This document shows positions 1-20,738 of a stretch of 64,000 nucleotides of DNA, one piece after another. The stretch lies in contig OZ037766.1 in assembly GCA_964035545.1 (NCBI GenBank), positions 27,692,173 to 27,756,172 on the forward strand. The letters are read 5' to 3'. The stretch comes from Bugula neritina. Its lineage: Eukaryota > Bryozoa > Gymnolaemata > Cheilostomatida > Bugulidae. Position numbers and translations under genes: made by a program. The notes under the pieces are model-generated. The model made no database searches. It was not told the origin of the DNA and was given only the letters and a program-made list of their open reading frames with translations. Position 1 is the stretch's first letter. Every line of letters begins with the position of its first letter.

Positions 1-135
1 GTATTGACTCATAGCATATACTAACATAATATACTAGCACTTTATACTAACATTAACATAGACTAAGATAATGCAATACTGAAGATACATTGATTAGGGC
101 AGTGCTTTCAACTTGTGTGTTAATATTGAAGACTA

Positions 136-914
136 TCACGGGCTTTCCATGTACCGATCTAAGATCGATCTCGCTGAGATCGATCTGAAACATGTGCTCA
201 GATCGATCGTTTTTCCATGAGAGTGTCAGATCGATCTCGCGAAGTTGCCCCCTCTTAAGTGAAGGAAACTTTAAAAGTATAATTTGTTCACCTATTTGAG
301 TGATTAAAGCTACTACTGTTGAAAACAAGACGGTCGTAGTTTAAAATTTAATCCCTGCTATAAACTATACGCAGCAAAGCTTTCAGTGTATAGTAATTTG
401 GCCAATTTAAAATAATTAATTATAATTTTTTAGCTTGACAGCTTATATGAAATTAATGGCTGTCTTGCAGATTATTAATAAACTTACAGGACTGTTGGGC
501 TTAAAAATTACAAAGAAAATAGCTAATGAAACTAAGTTTTAATAGTCATTTAAATTCAATTTAAACTCTCCTATTTTTTTACCTTCTACTGCATATAATT
601 GAGTTTTCTTAATCATTGTACTGAAAGTCAAAGTTTTGGCATCTGAAAAGGTGGCTATCATAATTATTTAATACTTTGCTTAGTAATTATCAATAAGTTA
701 TCATTTTTATTAGCAGACAACATTGTAGCGAGCAGTCTTTTTCTACTTCTCAGATCGATCTGGCGTCTTTCCATGGTCTTATTGACATGAGATCGATCTG
801 AGTTCGAGCTCCACAGACCGACCAGCTCAGGTCGACTGAGATCGATCTTTGGCGTCTTTCCATGGATCGATCTCGCTGAGATCGATCTGAGATCGGTACA
901 TGGAAAGCCGGTGA
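136..914. mobile_element. MITE-like non-autonomous DNA transposon with GATCGATC palindromes
   Basis: A 37-bp arm at 136-172 is repeated in inverted orientation at 878-914 with only two mismatches; both share GGCTTTCCATGTACCGATCT. Next to both arms lie further copies of AGATCGATCT and TTTCCATG (about 150-240 and 753-880), so the subterminal parts can fold into long hairpins. There is no credible ORF between the arms, as expected of a MITE. Three copies of a short GTGTGCCAT unit follow the right arm (about 916-940), then CAGGGTTAA at 947-955, which resembles a piggyBac end (CCCT next to TTAA). No matching TTAA end is visible on the left, so the superfamily is undecided. Confidence 0.6.
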
Positions 915-1251
915 ATGTGTGCCATGTGTGCCATGTGTGCCGGCATCAGGGTTAAAAGGTCTGATCTTATAGGTTAAATTGAAAGTAAAAAATATCTTGA
1001 TCCGTTGTTCACAAAATGCTTCCAGCTTTGTATGTTACAATATTTTGTATTTGTAAGCCATGTGTTATATGCCTAAAATAAGTCACAAGTATTGCATGTT
1101 TTTAGGTCAAATACTTTATGTTTCTAGGTCAACTACTGAATATCTGGAATACACGAGTAGAATGTCTCTTGTTATCGAGACTCAGTTTATATCAAAATTG
1201 CGATACGGAGATGTTGATAGCCTTTTTTCTTCTTCCTTTCCTACTGTTCAG

Positions 1252-8848
<7,597 letters not shown>

Positions 8849-10184
8849 CCAGCCATCAGCTATGCATGGTTAATGACTACTGAATAGTTGATACTATTTA
8901 GTAATGCTGGTGTATAAACTACCAGTTAAATTGCTTGCCATTTTCCTTCACTCCCATCAACATGATAAATTATGTTGATTATAATTGACTGTTGTACTAT
9001 GTAATATTATTTTATTCTGACAATCAAAATTGCATTTTAGAAATACATTCCATTTAGCTTCTATATAATAGTTATAACCAAGATAAGTTCTAGCATATTT
9101 ATGTTGCGATGTAGGCTAACAGTTTTTTTCTAATAATTTGGATCATAGGAAATTATTTTTGGTACAACTATTAAAGAACATTATTATATAATTATAGAAA
9201 AAACATCTGCACTTTTAAATAAAACTGACAAGTAGTTTATTTGCACTACGTTTTGAGATGCTTTCTTGAAAAATGCCACAGATTCCGAACAGCTATGGCA
9301 TTACGATACCACATATCTGTAATTTGTTCCGGGATAGCAGAATGAAATAAAACAATTAGAAAGGTTAGGACAAATTACGAGTGGTATGTTTAAATGCTCC
9401 AAATTGAATTTTACATTGACTCTGAGAATCAAATCATAATGAAAGAACGCAAACAAGCCTAAGCCCTTGTAAATATTATAAAACTTGAACTTCGGATTAA
9501 TTATATGATTTTGGTAAAAATCATTTCTTTATTGTTCAATATAAAGCAACTATATTTCAGGAATACGGAATACCAAAAACAAAGTTCATTTTAGTCTCTA
9601 ATAAATAGCATTAGGCTAAATGAACAAAATTAACTTCATGAATTCAGATACTAATAAAGTTTCAATGAGACAAAATAATATACACAATTCATTACAGCCA
9701 TGATAACACCATCTTGGCATTAAATATTTAAAAAAAATTAATATAAAATCACAAAAAAAGTCTGTGGATATCTATTCAATTATTTGTGAAAAAAATTGTG
9801 CACAAAAAACATCATTTCATCAGCCTAGTATGGACATATTTCGATGAGGAAGATATGTAAAGTTTTGAACAATTCACGCAGATTTTCTGCACAATCGAGT
9901 AAATGTTAAAAAGAATTTTACAGAAACACATGTTTGAATTGCCCTGTAGGTTTAGCACACCTATGTAGAACCAGTTCCAATACTTCCACTACAAGCTCCA
10001 AAGAACGTCAATGATGAAGACTGCTTGTTGTGTAGAATGTTGGCCAACTTAATTCAGAATCAAAGACAATAAAGTGGACATTACTACTGACTTTGGCAAT
10101 AATAGTTTTATGTATATACTGCATTAGATTACCAGCCACGTCTCTACTCGGAGTACAACAGACAGTCAGAAGGTTGTGAATCCA
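8849..10184. other. Convergent intergenic region, 3' UTRs of IgGFc-domain gene and KIF4
   Basis: About 1.3 kb of AT-rich DNA between two facing stop codons. AATAAA at about 9224 on plus and TTTATT (AATAAA on minus) at about 9236 and 9526 are candidate poly(A) signals, which would make the two 3' UTRs abut or overlap. No other gene seen. Confidence 0.5.
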
Positions 10185-13100
10185 CTAAACGGGGGAACCA
10201 AAGTACACCGAGTTGTTGGACTGGAGTTTTCTTCTCTTGACCTTGGTGACCTTTGTCGTGTCAGAGTCGGTAGAGTCTGTCTCGTTAGATTCAACGACAT
10301 CAAATGTCGTGTTCAGTGTGCTGGATACGGGATCAGTCTTGGCGGTTTCAAACGTTGCGTTTAGCATTGTGCCTTCACTACTGCTGAGCTCAGAATCGAA
10401 ATTGGGCTTTTTGTTGTTCTACAATATAAGGTTGATGATGTCAACCAAGTGCACCTGCACTGCAGCATATTATTTCAAACAGCACACAGTTAATTGGAAG
10501 TTATCTACTCTAATGAACCTATCGTTGATATTAGTAGGTACAAGAATTGGTAAACAGAGCGAAACTGCAGAGAAAGAGAACTTCTAAAACCCACTAAATG
10601 GTTCGCACTAGAGGCCTTCTTGAAAAGGCAATGCTTTGAACTTACACTAAAACTCTTGGTAAGCGAAGCAGCAAGTAAAAGTTTTTGCTAGAGAAATTAA
10701 ACCTTTCAACTTGGACTGATAAAGCAAACAGGCTGTAGACAGAGCATATTCAGAAGGTTACACCTACCCATGGGTTCAGACACTGGTTGAGGGTGCAACC
10801 GCACAGGGGGCCACAGGCTTGGCCTTTGAGCCGGCAAGAGCAGCGCTTGTTGCGACACTGCTTGGTGCAGTTGCACTTAGAGAATGATGACACACGTCTC
10901 ATTCGCCTGACCTCTGGGGTGGCGTGCCAGCTGAGGTCAGCAGGATCTATAATATACACCAGAGGAGAGTAATACATGCTAGTAAATTTATGTATGTGAG
11001 TAATAAGTAATACATAATATACCTTTACTGATCATACATACCAGTAATATATAATACATGGCACACCTTCTACTGATGATATATACTAAGCAATACGTAA
11101 TACATGGTATACCAACGTACAAGAGAACTTACCATCATTCTCAACTTCGGAGTCGAACTCTGACTCATACTCAACTACTTCCTGTCCTTCAGGAACTGAC
11201 CTAATTTTGGACACCACCGTGAGCTTGTTGTGCTTCCTTTTCGCCGTCGTTTTCATCTACAGTATAAAACTTCTGACTAAGAGACTTCTAGAGAAATTCA
11301 GTGCCATATTCTCATATCAAATAACAACAAGTATTCACGTATCCAGTAACACAAATTATACATTAACTGTAGAGAAATAGTCACCTGTACTTTCGCATCT
11401 TCTGTATGTTTGGCTGATACAGACACTTTATCCAGATACGGAGAGGCACATATACCCAAGTTTGGAAATCGTTCTCCAGGTAACCCACTCTTGGGAGTGT
11501 CTACAGAAAGGTATTAGTTATTATACAACATCATAACCACCACCAGCGGTTGAGTGAATGAAATGATGAAAGTAAGCATGGCTTATCTGGTTGTCTTTGA
11601 GAAAAAACTTTTGATTATTCATAACAAAATACCCCTGTCACAAAGAAATTATACTAAAAAATTGGTCTCTTTGAAAAGTAAAGCAGCTGAAAAAGTGCCG
11701 CCTTCAACTCACAAGCTTTTGGCGTGGGACCAGCTAGAGTGGTGGCTGCCAGGAGTTTTCTTTCCAACTCAGCAATCTTCTGATTCTTATCACCAATTTC
11801 ATCATTCAAGGCTGTAATGTCCAGCTGCAATGACTACAACCAAGATAATAGTTTCTTAACTCACATATCACAATTCAGAGCACATGCCACAACTGTCACA
11901 ACTGAGAGCACATATCACAATTGAGAGCACATCCCACAGCTGTCACAACTGAGAGCACATGCCACAACTGTCACAACTGAGAGCACATGTTACAGCTGAG
12001 AGGACATGCTACTACTGAGAGCACATGCCAGAACTGAGAGCACATGTCACAACTAAAATCTCATGTCGCAGCTGAGAGCACATGTGACAACTGAGAGCAC
12101 ATGCCACTACTGAGAGCACATGTCACAACTGAATGGTCATAACTGTTGTCATTGAAAACCTTCCGATTTGAAAAAACACTAGCTCTACATGGCACAAGAT
12201 GATTTCAATAACTTATTGCAAGTGACAACAAATGACAACCTGTAGCAAGTGATAACAGATGGCAGTACAATAGTAAGAGTATACAAAACTAGGTCAACGT
12301 ACATTAATATTCAGGTCAGATGTGTCACCACCTTGCTTCTCTAACTGAGCTTTTAGAGCAGCCAACTTTCTGTCATAATTCTTGGAGAGGATCTAAGATA
12401 GTATAGGAGCAACAGCCAGTTAGTATATATTATTACGATATACACTGCGAGTATATTATACAGTTAGTATATATTATTACGATATACACTGCGAGTATAT
12501 TATACAGTTAGTATATAACACTAGTATGTAATATCATAATATATTATACAGTTACTATAATATATTATTACGATATACGCTGTGAGTATATTATACAGTT
12601 AGTATATATTATCACTATATATTATATTGCTGTATATTCATAATATATATTAACTGTATATATTATGATATAGATTGTGAGTATATTATAAAGTTAGTAA
12701 AGGCATATTATCATAAAAACAACAAGCATTGTACCCATGTATATAATAAAAGGAAATAAATATTTACATTCAGCTCGTTGTAGTGGTAATCTTCCATCTC
12801 TGCCAGCTCTGCCTGCAAATCTTGAACTCTTTTAGAGTTACTGTCAGCAATGCAGCTGTTTTCTTTCAACTCTGATTGGGCAACTAAACTCTCTGCCCTG
12901 TACTTTACACACTGCAATACAACATGGCCAAGACATTAAGACATAGTGACACAACGTAGCAGAGGTAAATGTATAGGTAGAGGAAATGCTGCTGCAATGT
13001 TCTACTCACCAGCCCTACAAGATGTCTGACGGCACACCGAGCCTCCACCATGGAGGACAACTTCTCACTGAGGGGTTGAGACTTCCCTGACTTTGCATCC

Positions 13101-16100
13101 TGCAACTTCTGATTGAATTCAGAAATGGCCGCCGTGCTGTAATAATACATGTCACTATATACACTATAATAGAGAGGTATAGTAAGGTGATACAGAGTAG
13201 AAAGTATATTGTAAGGTAGTACAGAGTGTAGAGTATACTGTAAGGTAGTACAGAGTATACTGTAAGATAGTACAGAGTATACTGTAAGATAGTACAGAGT
13301 ATACTGTAAGGTAGTACAGAGTATACTGTAAGGTAGTACAGAGTATATTGTAAGGTAGTACAGAGTATATAGTAAGGTAGTACACAGTATACTGTAAGGT
13401 AGTACAGAGGTATACTGTATGAAAACTAAAGCCCTCACCATAGACTGAGCTGAGTTTGGAACAGTTTAGTCTGAGTTTCAGTTTGTGGCGAGGAGTTGGG
13501 GCGCTCCTTGAGGGCCTTCAACTGCTGAGCTAGCTCTGCTCTCTGTGCTTGCTGCTCTGTTAGATACCTCTCAGCCTCCTTCACACTGACCTGTAACATA
13601 GCTGTGTAACATAGACTGCCCGTGTCCAGAAACAAGATGACAATTCCCATTATTTACTCGAAATCAATAAATTGCAGTTTGTTAGAACAAGAAACCACCA
13701 GAACTGGTCTTATAGTCTCATACGCACCAGCATGTCAACTTCTTCAGTCACTAGACCTCTGATACGAGGTCCCACATCTTTGGTAGCGACAGCAGTCTTC
13801 TCATATCTCTCCCGAGATGATTTCTGCTTTTCCAAAGCATCTTTCAGTCTCTTGTTAGCCTATTATACGAAAGAATTAAATCTCAGACTATAACAAAGTG
13901 ACGCATGTAGCTACTGTAAAACACCATTACCTTGCTTATAATAAATACAAGAATATCTTACCTAAAATCATAATTAGATAAATATTTATTTGTCCTATTG
14001 GTTATGGAAAGGTTTTTGCAATACATTTTATGAAGAAATTATCAACCCGTGGTGACTGTGAAATCCTAATAATGAAAAAAGATCCAGAGTAAAATCTGTG
14101 GTTCATACAGTTAAATATAATGTAAAAATAAAGCCAGCCTTCAAGTATTGTTTACATGTTTGATTAAAATTTCAATGCAATTTATATGAATCTAAATTTA
14201 CAGAAGTGAGTAAAATAAATTATTACTTCCTAAAAAAATTGTCGACTTGTTTAACAATTTCAAAATATTTCAGTACAGCAAACATAAGGTGAGACAACAT
14301 TGATTGATGCCTCACTTAACATACTTAATCAATATTTATGTCATCATGCTAATCAGTAAAAGATATCATATACATTATATAGTAACAGTACCATAGCTGC
14401 CTCTTCAGCCTTTCTCTTGTAGAAAGCCTGTGATTTACTGTGTTGTCTCTCCATCTTAGCCATTTCACACTAGAATCAGAGCAATATTGAGGGTAATGCA
14501 GGGTACACAGCTACGCAATAACAAACAATAAACATAATAACCGGGAGTTATATTCTCTCACATCTCTCTTTCGATCCTTCGCTTTCAGCTGCATCAACTT
14601 CTTGTCCTGCTCCATCTTCCACTTCCTGAAGTTCTCCGACTCCTCCTTGATCTGTTTCATGAGTCGAACTCGCTGCTGCTTCATACGCACTATCTGCTCG
14701 TTGAGACTCTTCAGCTGCTTGTCTGTCTGTTCCTTCATCTTCGCTATCCTCGTCTGCTCCTTCAGCTTCCTCTGTAACTCCGCCATCTGCTGCTCTAACT
14801 CCTTCAGACGCTGCCGTCGCTGCTCGCTAATCTTACCAACTGCTGCTGACGTTTTACTGCCAGATAGCTGCTGCGTCAGTCTTTCTTTTTCTTCCTCTAA
14901 CATTTTGATCTGCAATTATAAACACAGTGTTACTACAGAAAATGCACAGTGATACGACAGCATATAGACAGTGCTGTATACTAAACAGCGTTGTGTGTAC
15001 TATACAGTGCGTTGTGTGTACTAGACAGTGTGTTGCGTGTACTAGACAGTGCGTTGTGTGTACTAGACAGTGCGTTGTGTGTACTAGACAGTGCGTTGTG
15101 TGTACTATACAGTGCGTTGTGTGTACTATACAGTGCGTTGTGTGTACTAGACAGTGCGTTGTGTGTACTAGACAGCGTGTTGTGTGTACTAGACAGTGTG
15201 TTGCGTGTACTAGACAGTGCGTTGTGTGTACTAGACAGTGCGTTGTGTGTACTAGACAGTGCGTTGTGTACCTTCTTTTCAAAAGTCTGTTGTCTCTTCA
15301 AGCTTTCCCGTTTCTGCTCCACCGTCACACATTCACTCATCATCTGCTCTTTAACCGCCAGCATATCATTGAGCTCTTTCAGCTGTCTGCTCATCTTTGC
15401 CCTGTGTAGTGTGTACGTTTTACCGTAGCTCTCATTGGTCACGTCACCAGACAAAGCAACCTAGAACATGCATATATATCACCATAGCAACAAGTCACAT
15501 CGTTAAGGAAAAAGCTTCATATCGCCAAGGCTTCAAGTGCACATCACCGTCAATACAACCACATGCTGAGCATATGAGCTGGGAAACACTGAAGTGGTTT
15601 CCCCTGTGAAAATGGCCAACAGGAAAAACCCGGATATAATGCCTTTTTGACATCACTAACTGCTAGCACAGGATGTAAACCTCCCAGCCATCACAACATG
15701 ACTATTTTATAATTAGGTTACATAAACAAAGCCTATTCCCAACTTTATTATACAACGAGCTCAACAAAGAAACACTTTATGATAGGCATATAGAATCATT
15801 ATAGAGTAGGGATACCTTAGCAGGAGTCAATGTGCTGGTACTGGTGCTAGTGCTGTCGGTGACAGCGCCATCTACCTCCATCTCTGAGCCATCCTCTGTC
15901 AGCTCAGTTACAGTCGTCAAACTCGAATGTATATCTTCAAACACAACCAATTTATACCTCAGAAAATAGCTACGCTACATCACAGTGTGTGCATTGTCTC
16001 CACGTGTGCAAAATATCAGCATTCAGAATGAACTAATTTATACTTAATAGCAGAACCGCCCTACGTTAAAGTATGTAGAGTGTATACAGTGTAGAGTGTA

Positions 16101-19100
16101 TAGTGTGTAGAGTACAGTGTATAGTGTATACAGTGTATTGTGTACAGTATAGTGTGTACAGTGTAGTGGGTATAGTGTGTATAATGTGTATAGTGTGTAT
16201 AGTGTAGAGTGTGCTCAGAGATAAAGTGTCAACACATAAAAAGTACTAGCCTAGAATTTGCACCCATCTTGAACCAGATAAACGCAACTGCTGACCTAAG
16301 AAAACAGGTTAGGACAGCAACACTAAGACTACATACCTGACAGCGTGCATTCCAAGTTGTCTCTGTCATGTTCAAGAGCAGACAACTCTTCTTGCATTGA
16401 CTTGGCTCTCTCTAGTTGTTGTCTGACCTCTGGGGCCAGACTGGAGTCCTTCAGAGAACTGTCCAGAGCGTCTAGGTTGATTCTGAAGTTAAGACAAGAC
16501 TTATACTATACAGTCGTACATGAGTCAACAAGTCTACTTCAACAACATATGAAATATAGAATTAGCTCAATATTCTAGTTGAAAGAGATTTACTAAATAC
16601 TAATCATGATTATAGCTAAACGGCTATGTTTCTAATATTCCCCTAAGCTGGTGGGCAAGATGCAAGTAAGTCTGTGGAATGTATAGACAATAATCTGAGA
16701 TCTCAACAACTAACAATGTTAGAGCTGACATTTCATCGTATACTGAATGCGTACCCTGTCTCAATGGTGATTTTATTGAGCTTGGCTTTCAGTTTATCCC
16801 TCGACATCTCCACCAAGACAATCTTCTCGCAGAGCTCATTGCTGTGATCTATAGCATTGCTCAGCTCTCTCGTCAGCTTGTCGTTTTGTTGCTCCAACAA
16901 CTCGGATTTCTCTCGTAGTTTTTGGTACTCCAAAGAGCTACATGCAAATACGTGTCAGTTGGCACACTGTCTAGATGGACAACTCCAACACACAGTCACA
17001 GGGAACATAACTCTAACACACAGCCACAGGAAACATAACTCTAACACACAACCAAACACAGGGAACACAACTTCAACAGAAGATCAGATACTAATAGAGC
17101 ACAAATCCCTTGGCAAGTGCTTGACTGTCTATTAGAAATACAAGAAACCTAACACATCCAAATGCATGGCCATAAAGACATTTTTAAAAGTTGGGTTACT
17201 TATATAATATATCCAAATGCATGGCCTCGAAAATATTTTCAGAATTCCAGTCGAAAACACTTTGTGTATACCGAGAGCCCAACTTATATTAAACAATTAT
17301 AAAGATGGAGTAACAAATCAAACTCTCTCAGTTGTAGGCACCTTGGTGTGATATGTGTAGTGCTCAAAAAGGCAATCACAAGAAAAAGAGCACCTGCTCT
17401 CACCTGACAGGGTCCCCGCCACCACCTAGCTCACTGACAGCGTCACTCTGCAGCTGAGCAACGAGGTTCTTGAGTCGGAGTATCTCCGCCACGTGGGGGT
17501 CTCTGTTCACCGTAGGCTTGTTCTTGATTCTCTTAGCTCTGTCAGCGTACCGTAGCGTGTTCAGAGTTTCCTCCATGTTAGAGTCAGCGGGGCTGATGCA
17601 GGCCATCATTAGAGTATATGAGTTGCCTCCAAGAGAATCTACAAGTTAACAGATATACACAAGTTATTCAACAGATTTAGATGGGTTATTCAACAGATGT
17701 AGACGGGTTATTCAACAGATGTAGACGGGTTTTTTCAACAAATGTAGAAGGGTTATTCAACAGATGTACACAGGTTATTTAACAGATGTAGAAGGGTTAT
17801 TCAACAGATGTACATGAGTTCAAACGCCAGTTAAAAGACTCTTGTATATCTTTGATGGTCTTTTGCCAGCCTAGTGATTAGCTCATACTGTCCTGGTAAT
17901 AGATACTGTGACTCACAACACAAATAGTCATAAAAATATAATAGCAATCACATACTAACTTATAGAATGCTTATTCATGTACAGCATATTGAAACCAATA
18001 AGATGCATGCATGAAAACGATATCACCATTACCACGTATAATAACTACCTTACTGATGACTATTCTTACACTCCACATCATGTTAGATGAACACAGCAAT
18101 GTCTTCACAGACACCTGAATATTGAGGCAGCATATCTCAGCAATTATCACTCACCTTGAAGCAGCCGAGTTAATTTGCTGTCGCGATACGGTATGTGAGA
18201 GACAGTCTTCTTTCTCTTCTCATCACCAAGAGCAGAAACTACATTACCAAGAGCTAGCAATCCTGTAGTAATACATCAATACAATGAATATAACTCTGGG
18301 CATATAAACACATGCTAGTATGGTCACAGCGTAACACAACAATCTTGATACTAAACTTTCAGCGGTGTTATTTTGTTGGCAATACCTAAGTTGATGTTTA
18401 TTCCTTCTTTCCTTCTATCACCTTCTGCTCCTGTTTTCTTTATTCTTTCAGAACCTGCGAGATCTACCAGATGGAACTTTGCACTCCATGAATCTTCCCT
18501 TCAAATGAGAAGACAATCACTAACAGTAGATAATAGAAAGGGGATTAGATTATACGAGACTATACAGATTATATATTATATATTCATGTAAGATGACGTA
18601 TATTATGTGATCGTACGAAGTAATGAGAATATATATGCGAGCTACTCAACGTATTTTACATTTAGTTTGCATATTTGTTGACATGAATGCAGATATTATC
18701 ACAAAGCAACAAACTTCGTTTTAAGACAAAACCAACTGCATCAACCCAGGACAACTATTATATTTCTACAGCAGTAAACATTATAAACTAACTTCTGTGA
18801 CTTGCTCTGTCTATCAATGTAAATGGTGAAGATGGCGTGGCTCCTGCTAGACGTTTCGTTCATCTTGGTAGACCCAACGGCGCGGAACTCACCGCCGTTA
18901 CAGAGAAGGTTGAGCGCTTCTGTTGGTGCAGTGACTACGTGCTCGGTGAGACCGGATACCTTGTAGTCACAGGAAATAACAGCAACATGCAGCAGATTGA
19001 CAATGACAGGGAAAATAACTCTTACATTTACCAGAGAGAATTTTTTAAGTTATAAGTAGAGAGACAGCAATATATTACAGGAAACAATAATGATTGAGAG

Positions 19101-20738
19101 GCCAAACAAAAAGTTATAAAAACATCGACTGAACCATGCTAAACACTTTGAAAGTTGGAACTGTTATATTGTTGTAATAATATGAGGTAGGCCAATGATA
19201 GAATACGGTTATTGTGTTTAATATGATATCAATATACAAAGTACAAACATTGAATGCAGTGCACTATACTACAGCTAAACAACAACTGATAAGCCATACT
19301 GAATGACAAGTATTTTATTCCATGACTCACCTTAACCCCTTGAGTGTCCTCTCTAATGCACAGATTCTGGTTTTCTATAGCGAGCAAGTCCTTGATTTCC
19401 TCATTGTAGATCTAAAAACAAAACACAAAACAAAATGTCTGCTATTTCATCATAAAAATGGACTCACACCCTACACAGTGTCCTTTCCCTAACTTTGGAG
19501 AATAACTTTTCCCTAACTTTGGAGAATAACTTTTCCCTAACTTTGGAGAATAACTTTTCCCTAACTTTGGAGAAATACAGAGCCTGACCAATCAGCTTAC
19601 CTCGAGGAAAGAGACTCTCGTTACAAACTCCGCCTCTTGCGCCTTCTCCTTCATTGTACTGAAGAGCGTCTCAACTACTCTCGGGATTATCCCCAGCGAC
19701 TCTTCATCCAAACCCTCCACAATCTTTCCTGTACCCATCGTGTATGTCTTCCCCGAACCAGTTTGGCCGTATGCCAACATGGTGGCATTAAAACCTGCAA
19801 AACATCTTCATACAACTAACCTATATAGAGTTTACTGTACATTATACTACACGCACACACACCCACGTTTAAGAATTATTCATATATAGTCTAGAATTCT
19901 TAGTGCAACAACAATCCTATACTTTCCTTAATCTAAAAATAAGAGGGATGAATATTTTCTCAGGAAACACCACCAAAAATAGAATACACACAGGCTTACC
20001 TGCATCTACTGCACCTACAGAAATTGTAAACATGATAACACAGTATATAGTAAAAGCAAACCTTTGAATATTGCCTCTATCAGGGGATATCCACAGCTTT
20101 GGAAGACTTCCTCTTGGCACACATTTGGTCCAAATGCGTAATCAAATGTGAAGTACTTGTCCTGCATCCAAAGTAGGAACATGTCAATAAAGCAACCAGC
20201 TTTTTTACACAGTTCAAACTAACGAAACTATTCAAACATGATAAAAGAGAACTAAAGATTGAATGAAGGCAAGAAAATTTCTAGAAACTAAAATACAACA
20301 AACTACTATAGAGTGAAATATTTGTCCTGCTGCAGTCAACTGGAAAACATGCCATGCCACATTTAAAAAAACATTCAAGTTTCATTTGAGGAGTCCAGAA
20401 AATACCAGGCTCAACACAGAAAATACCAACTATAGGAAGTGATCAGTGAATTTGTTAAATATATAAATTTAATAAAAAAAAATTATTCAAATAGCCATGT
20501 AATTTGAATTTAGCTGGGCAGAAATGTGTAATTACTCAATAGGTTTGTGATCAAATGATGCCAATTAAAATGAACTGTGTGAAAGTTTTGAGTTACTAAT
20601 TGACAAATTCAATGTACAAACCTTTCCCAAAAGCACTTGTGTTTTGTCTATTGGCGTGACACAAGTTTCACAGCCATCAGCAGTTTCTTTCTCTACTAAA
20701 GGTCGAGAACGAACTGCCACACGGACTCGAGTTGTCAT
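10185..20738 (-). CDS. KIF4: Chromokinesin KIF4 (kinesin-4 family motor), complete
   Basis: Twenty-four exons in transcript order: 20738-20622, 20161-20062, 19794-19601, 19411-19331, 18959-18793, 18498-18386, 18262-18155, 17638-17404, 16937-16755, 16482-16337, 15934-15816, 15460-15272, 14909-14562, 14469-14392, 13859-13728, 13590-13439, 13136-13010, 12911-12768, 12392-12303, 11833-11713, 11500-11385, 11256-11133, 10946-10768, 10418-10185. Phases close throughout to 1198 aa (human KIF4A is 1232). The N-terminal motor (about 1-345) has the P-loop GQTGSGKT, switch [10 protein letters not shown] and switch [10 protein letters not shown], then the neck ([12 protein letters not shown]). A long coiled coil follows (about 350-1000), and a Cys-rich domain (about 1086-1121, [18 protein letters not shown] onward) typical of KIF4, which binds an Fe-S cluster in the human protein, then a Ser/Thr/Lys tail. 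KIF4 is a plus-end-directed motor on mitotic chromosomes and the spindle midzone, partner of PRC1 and condensin. Oddity: the first beta-strand motif reads VRSRP, where vertebrates have VRCRP. Many introns carry their own minisatellite. Confidence 0.96.
11876..12135. repeat. Minisatellite (GAGAGCACATG..CACAACT units) in KIF4 intron
   Basis: Roughly a dozen imperfect units built on ACTGAGAGCACATG(C/T)CACA, about 20-30 bp each, in the intron between exons at 12303 and 11833. Confidence 0.85.
12419..12690. repeat. 44-bp AT-rich minisatellite in KIF4 intron
   Basis: A 44-bp unit beginning TAGTATATATTATTACGATA is perfect at 12421 and 12465, then decays over about four further copies to about 12690. 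Lies in the intron between exons at 12768 and 12392. Confidence 0.88.
13172..13425. repeat. 22-bp minisatellite in KIF4 intron
   Basis: About eleven copies of a 22-bp unit (GTAAGGTAGTACAGAGTATA plus 2 bases) with few substitutions, in the intron between exons at 13439 and 13136. A long reading frame across it (Tyr-Leu-Thr-Ile-Tyr periodic) is an artefact. Confidence 0.9.
13860..14391 (-). other. KIF4 intron without recognisable content
   Basis: A 532-bp AT-rich intron; no repeat or nested feature recognised. Confidence 0.7.
14995..15270. repeat. 21-bp minisatellite in KIF4 intron
   Basis: About thirteen nearly identical 21-bp units (TGCGTTGTGTGTACTAGACA plus G) ending right at the donor (intron starts 15271). 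Because 21 is a multiple of three, all six frames stay open and give repetitive false ORFs. Units differ only by C/T or G/A transitions, implying recent expansion or homogenisation. Confidence 0.95.
16075..16215. repeat. Cryptic GTGTAGAGTGTATA repeat in KIF4 intron
   Basis: Degenerate purine-rich simple repeat of GTGTA(T/G)AGTGTA words between the exons at 16337 and 15934. Confidence 0.8.
16975..17080. repeat. About 30-bp tandem repeat in KIF4 intron
   Basis: Three to four copies of a unit containing ACTC(C/T)AACACACAGYCACAGG, in the intron between exons at 17404 and 16937. Confidence 0.8.
17655..17822. repeat. 22-bp minisatellite in KIF4 intron
   Basis: About seven imperfect copies of GGTTATTCAACAGATGTAGA (plus about 2 bases), directly upstream (plus-strand right) of the exon at 17404-17638. 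Confidence 0.88.
19485..19575. repeat. 24-bp minisatellite in KIF4 intron
   Basis: Three and a half near-perfect copies of a 24-bp unit containing CCCTAACTTTGGAGAATAAC, between the exons at 19601 and 19411. Confidence 0.92.

Noticed and set aside
53-328. Minus-strand 91-codon ORF at the left edge
   Set aside because: It runs through the inverted-repeat element and is made partly of the GATCGATC palindromes; no family resemblance.
1060-1251. N-terminal extension of the IgGFc-domain frame to an ATG at 1060
   Set aside because: The frame is open but has no signal peptide and ends in a strong pyrimidine-tract acceptor at 1250-1251, so it is more likely intron.
14995-15270. CRISPR-like array of direct repeats
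   Set aside because: Units are contiguous with no unique spacers, in a eukaryotic intron; it is a minisatellite.
14854-15454. Long repetitive ORFs on both strands (Thr-His-Cys-Leu-Val-His and Ser-Ala-Leu-Cys-Val-Leu periods)
   Set aside because: Products of a 21-bp intronic minisatellite whose period keeps all frames open; the real KIF4 exon in this interval is 15272-15460.
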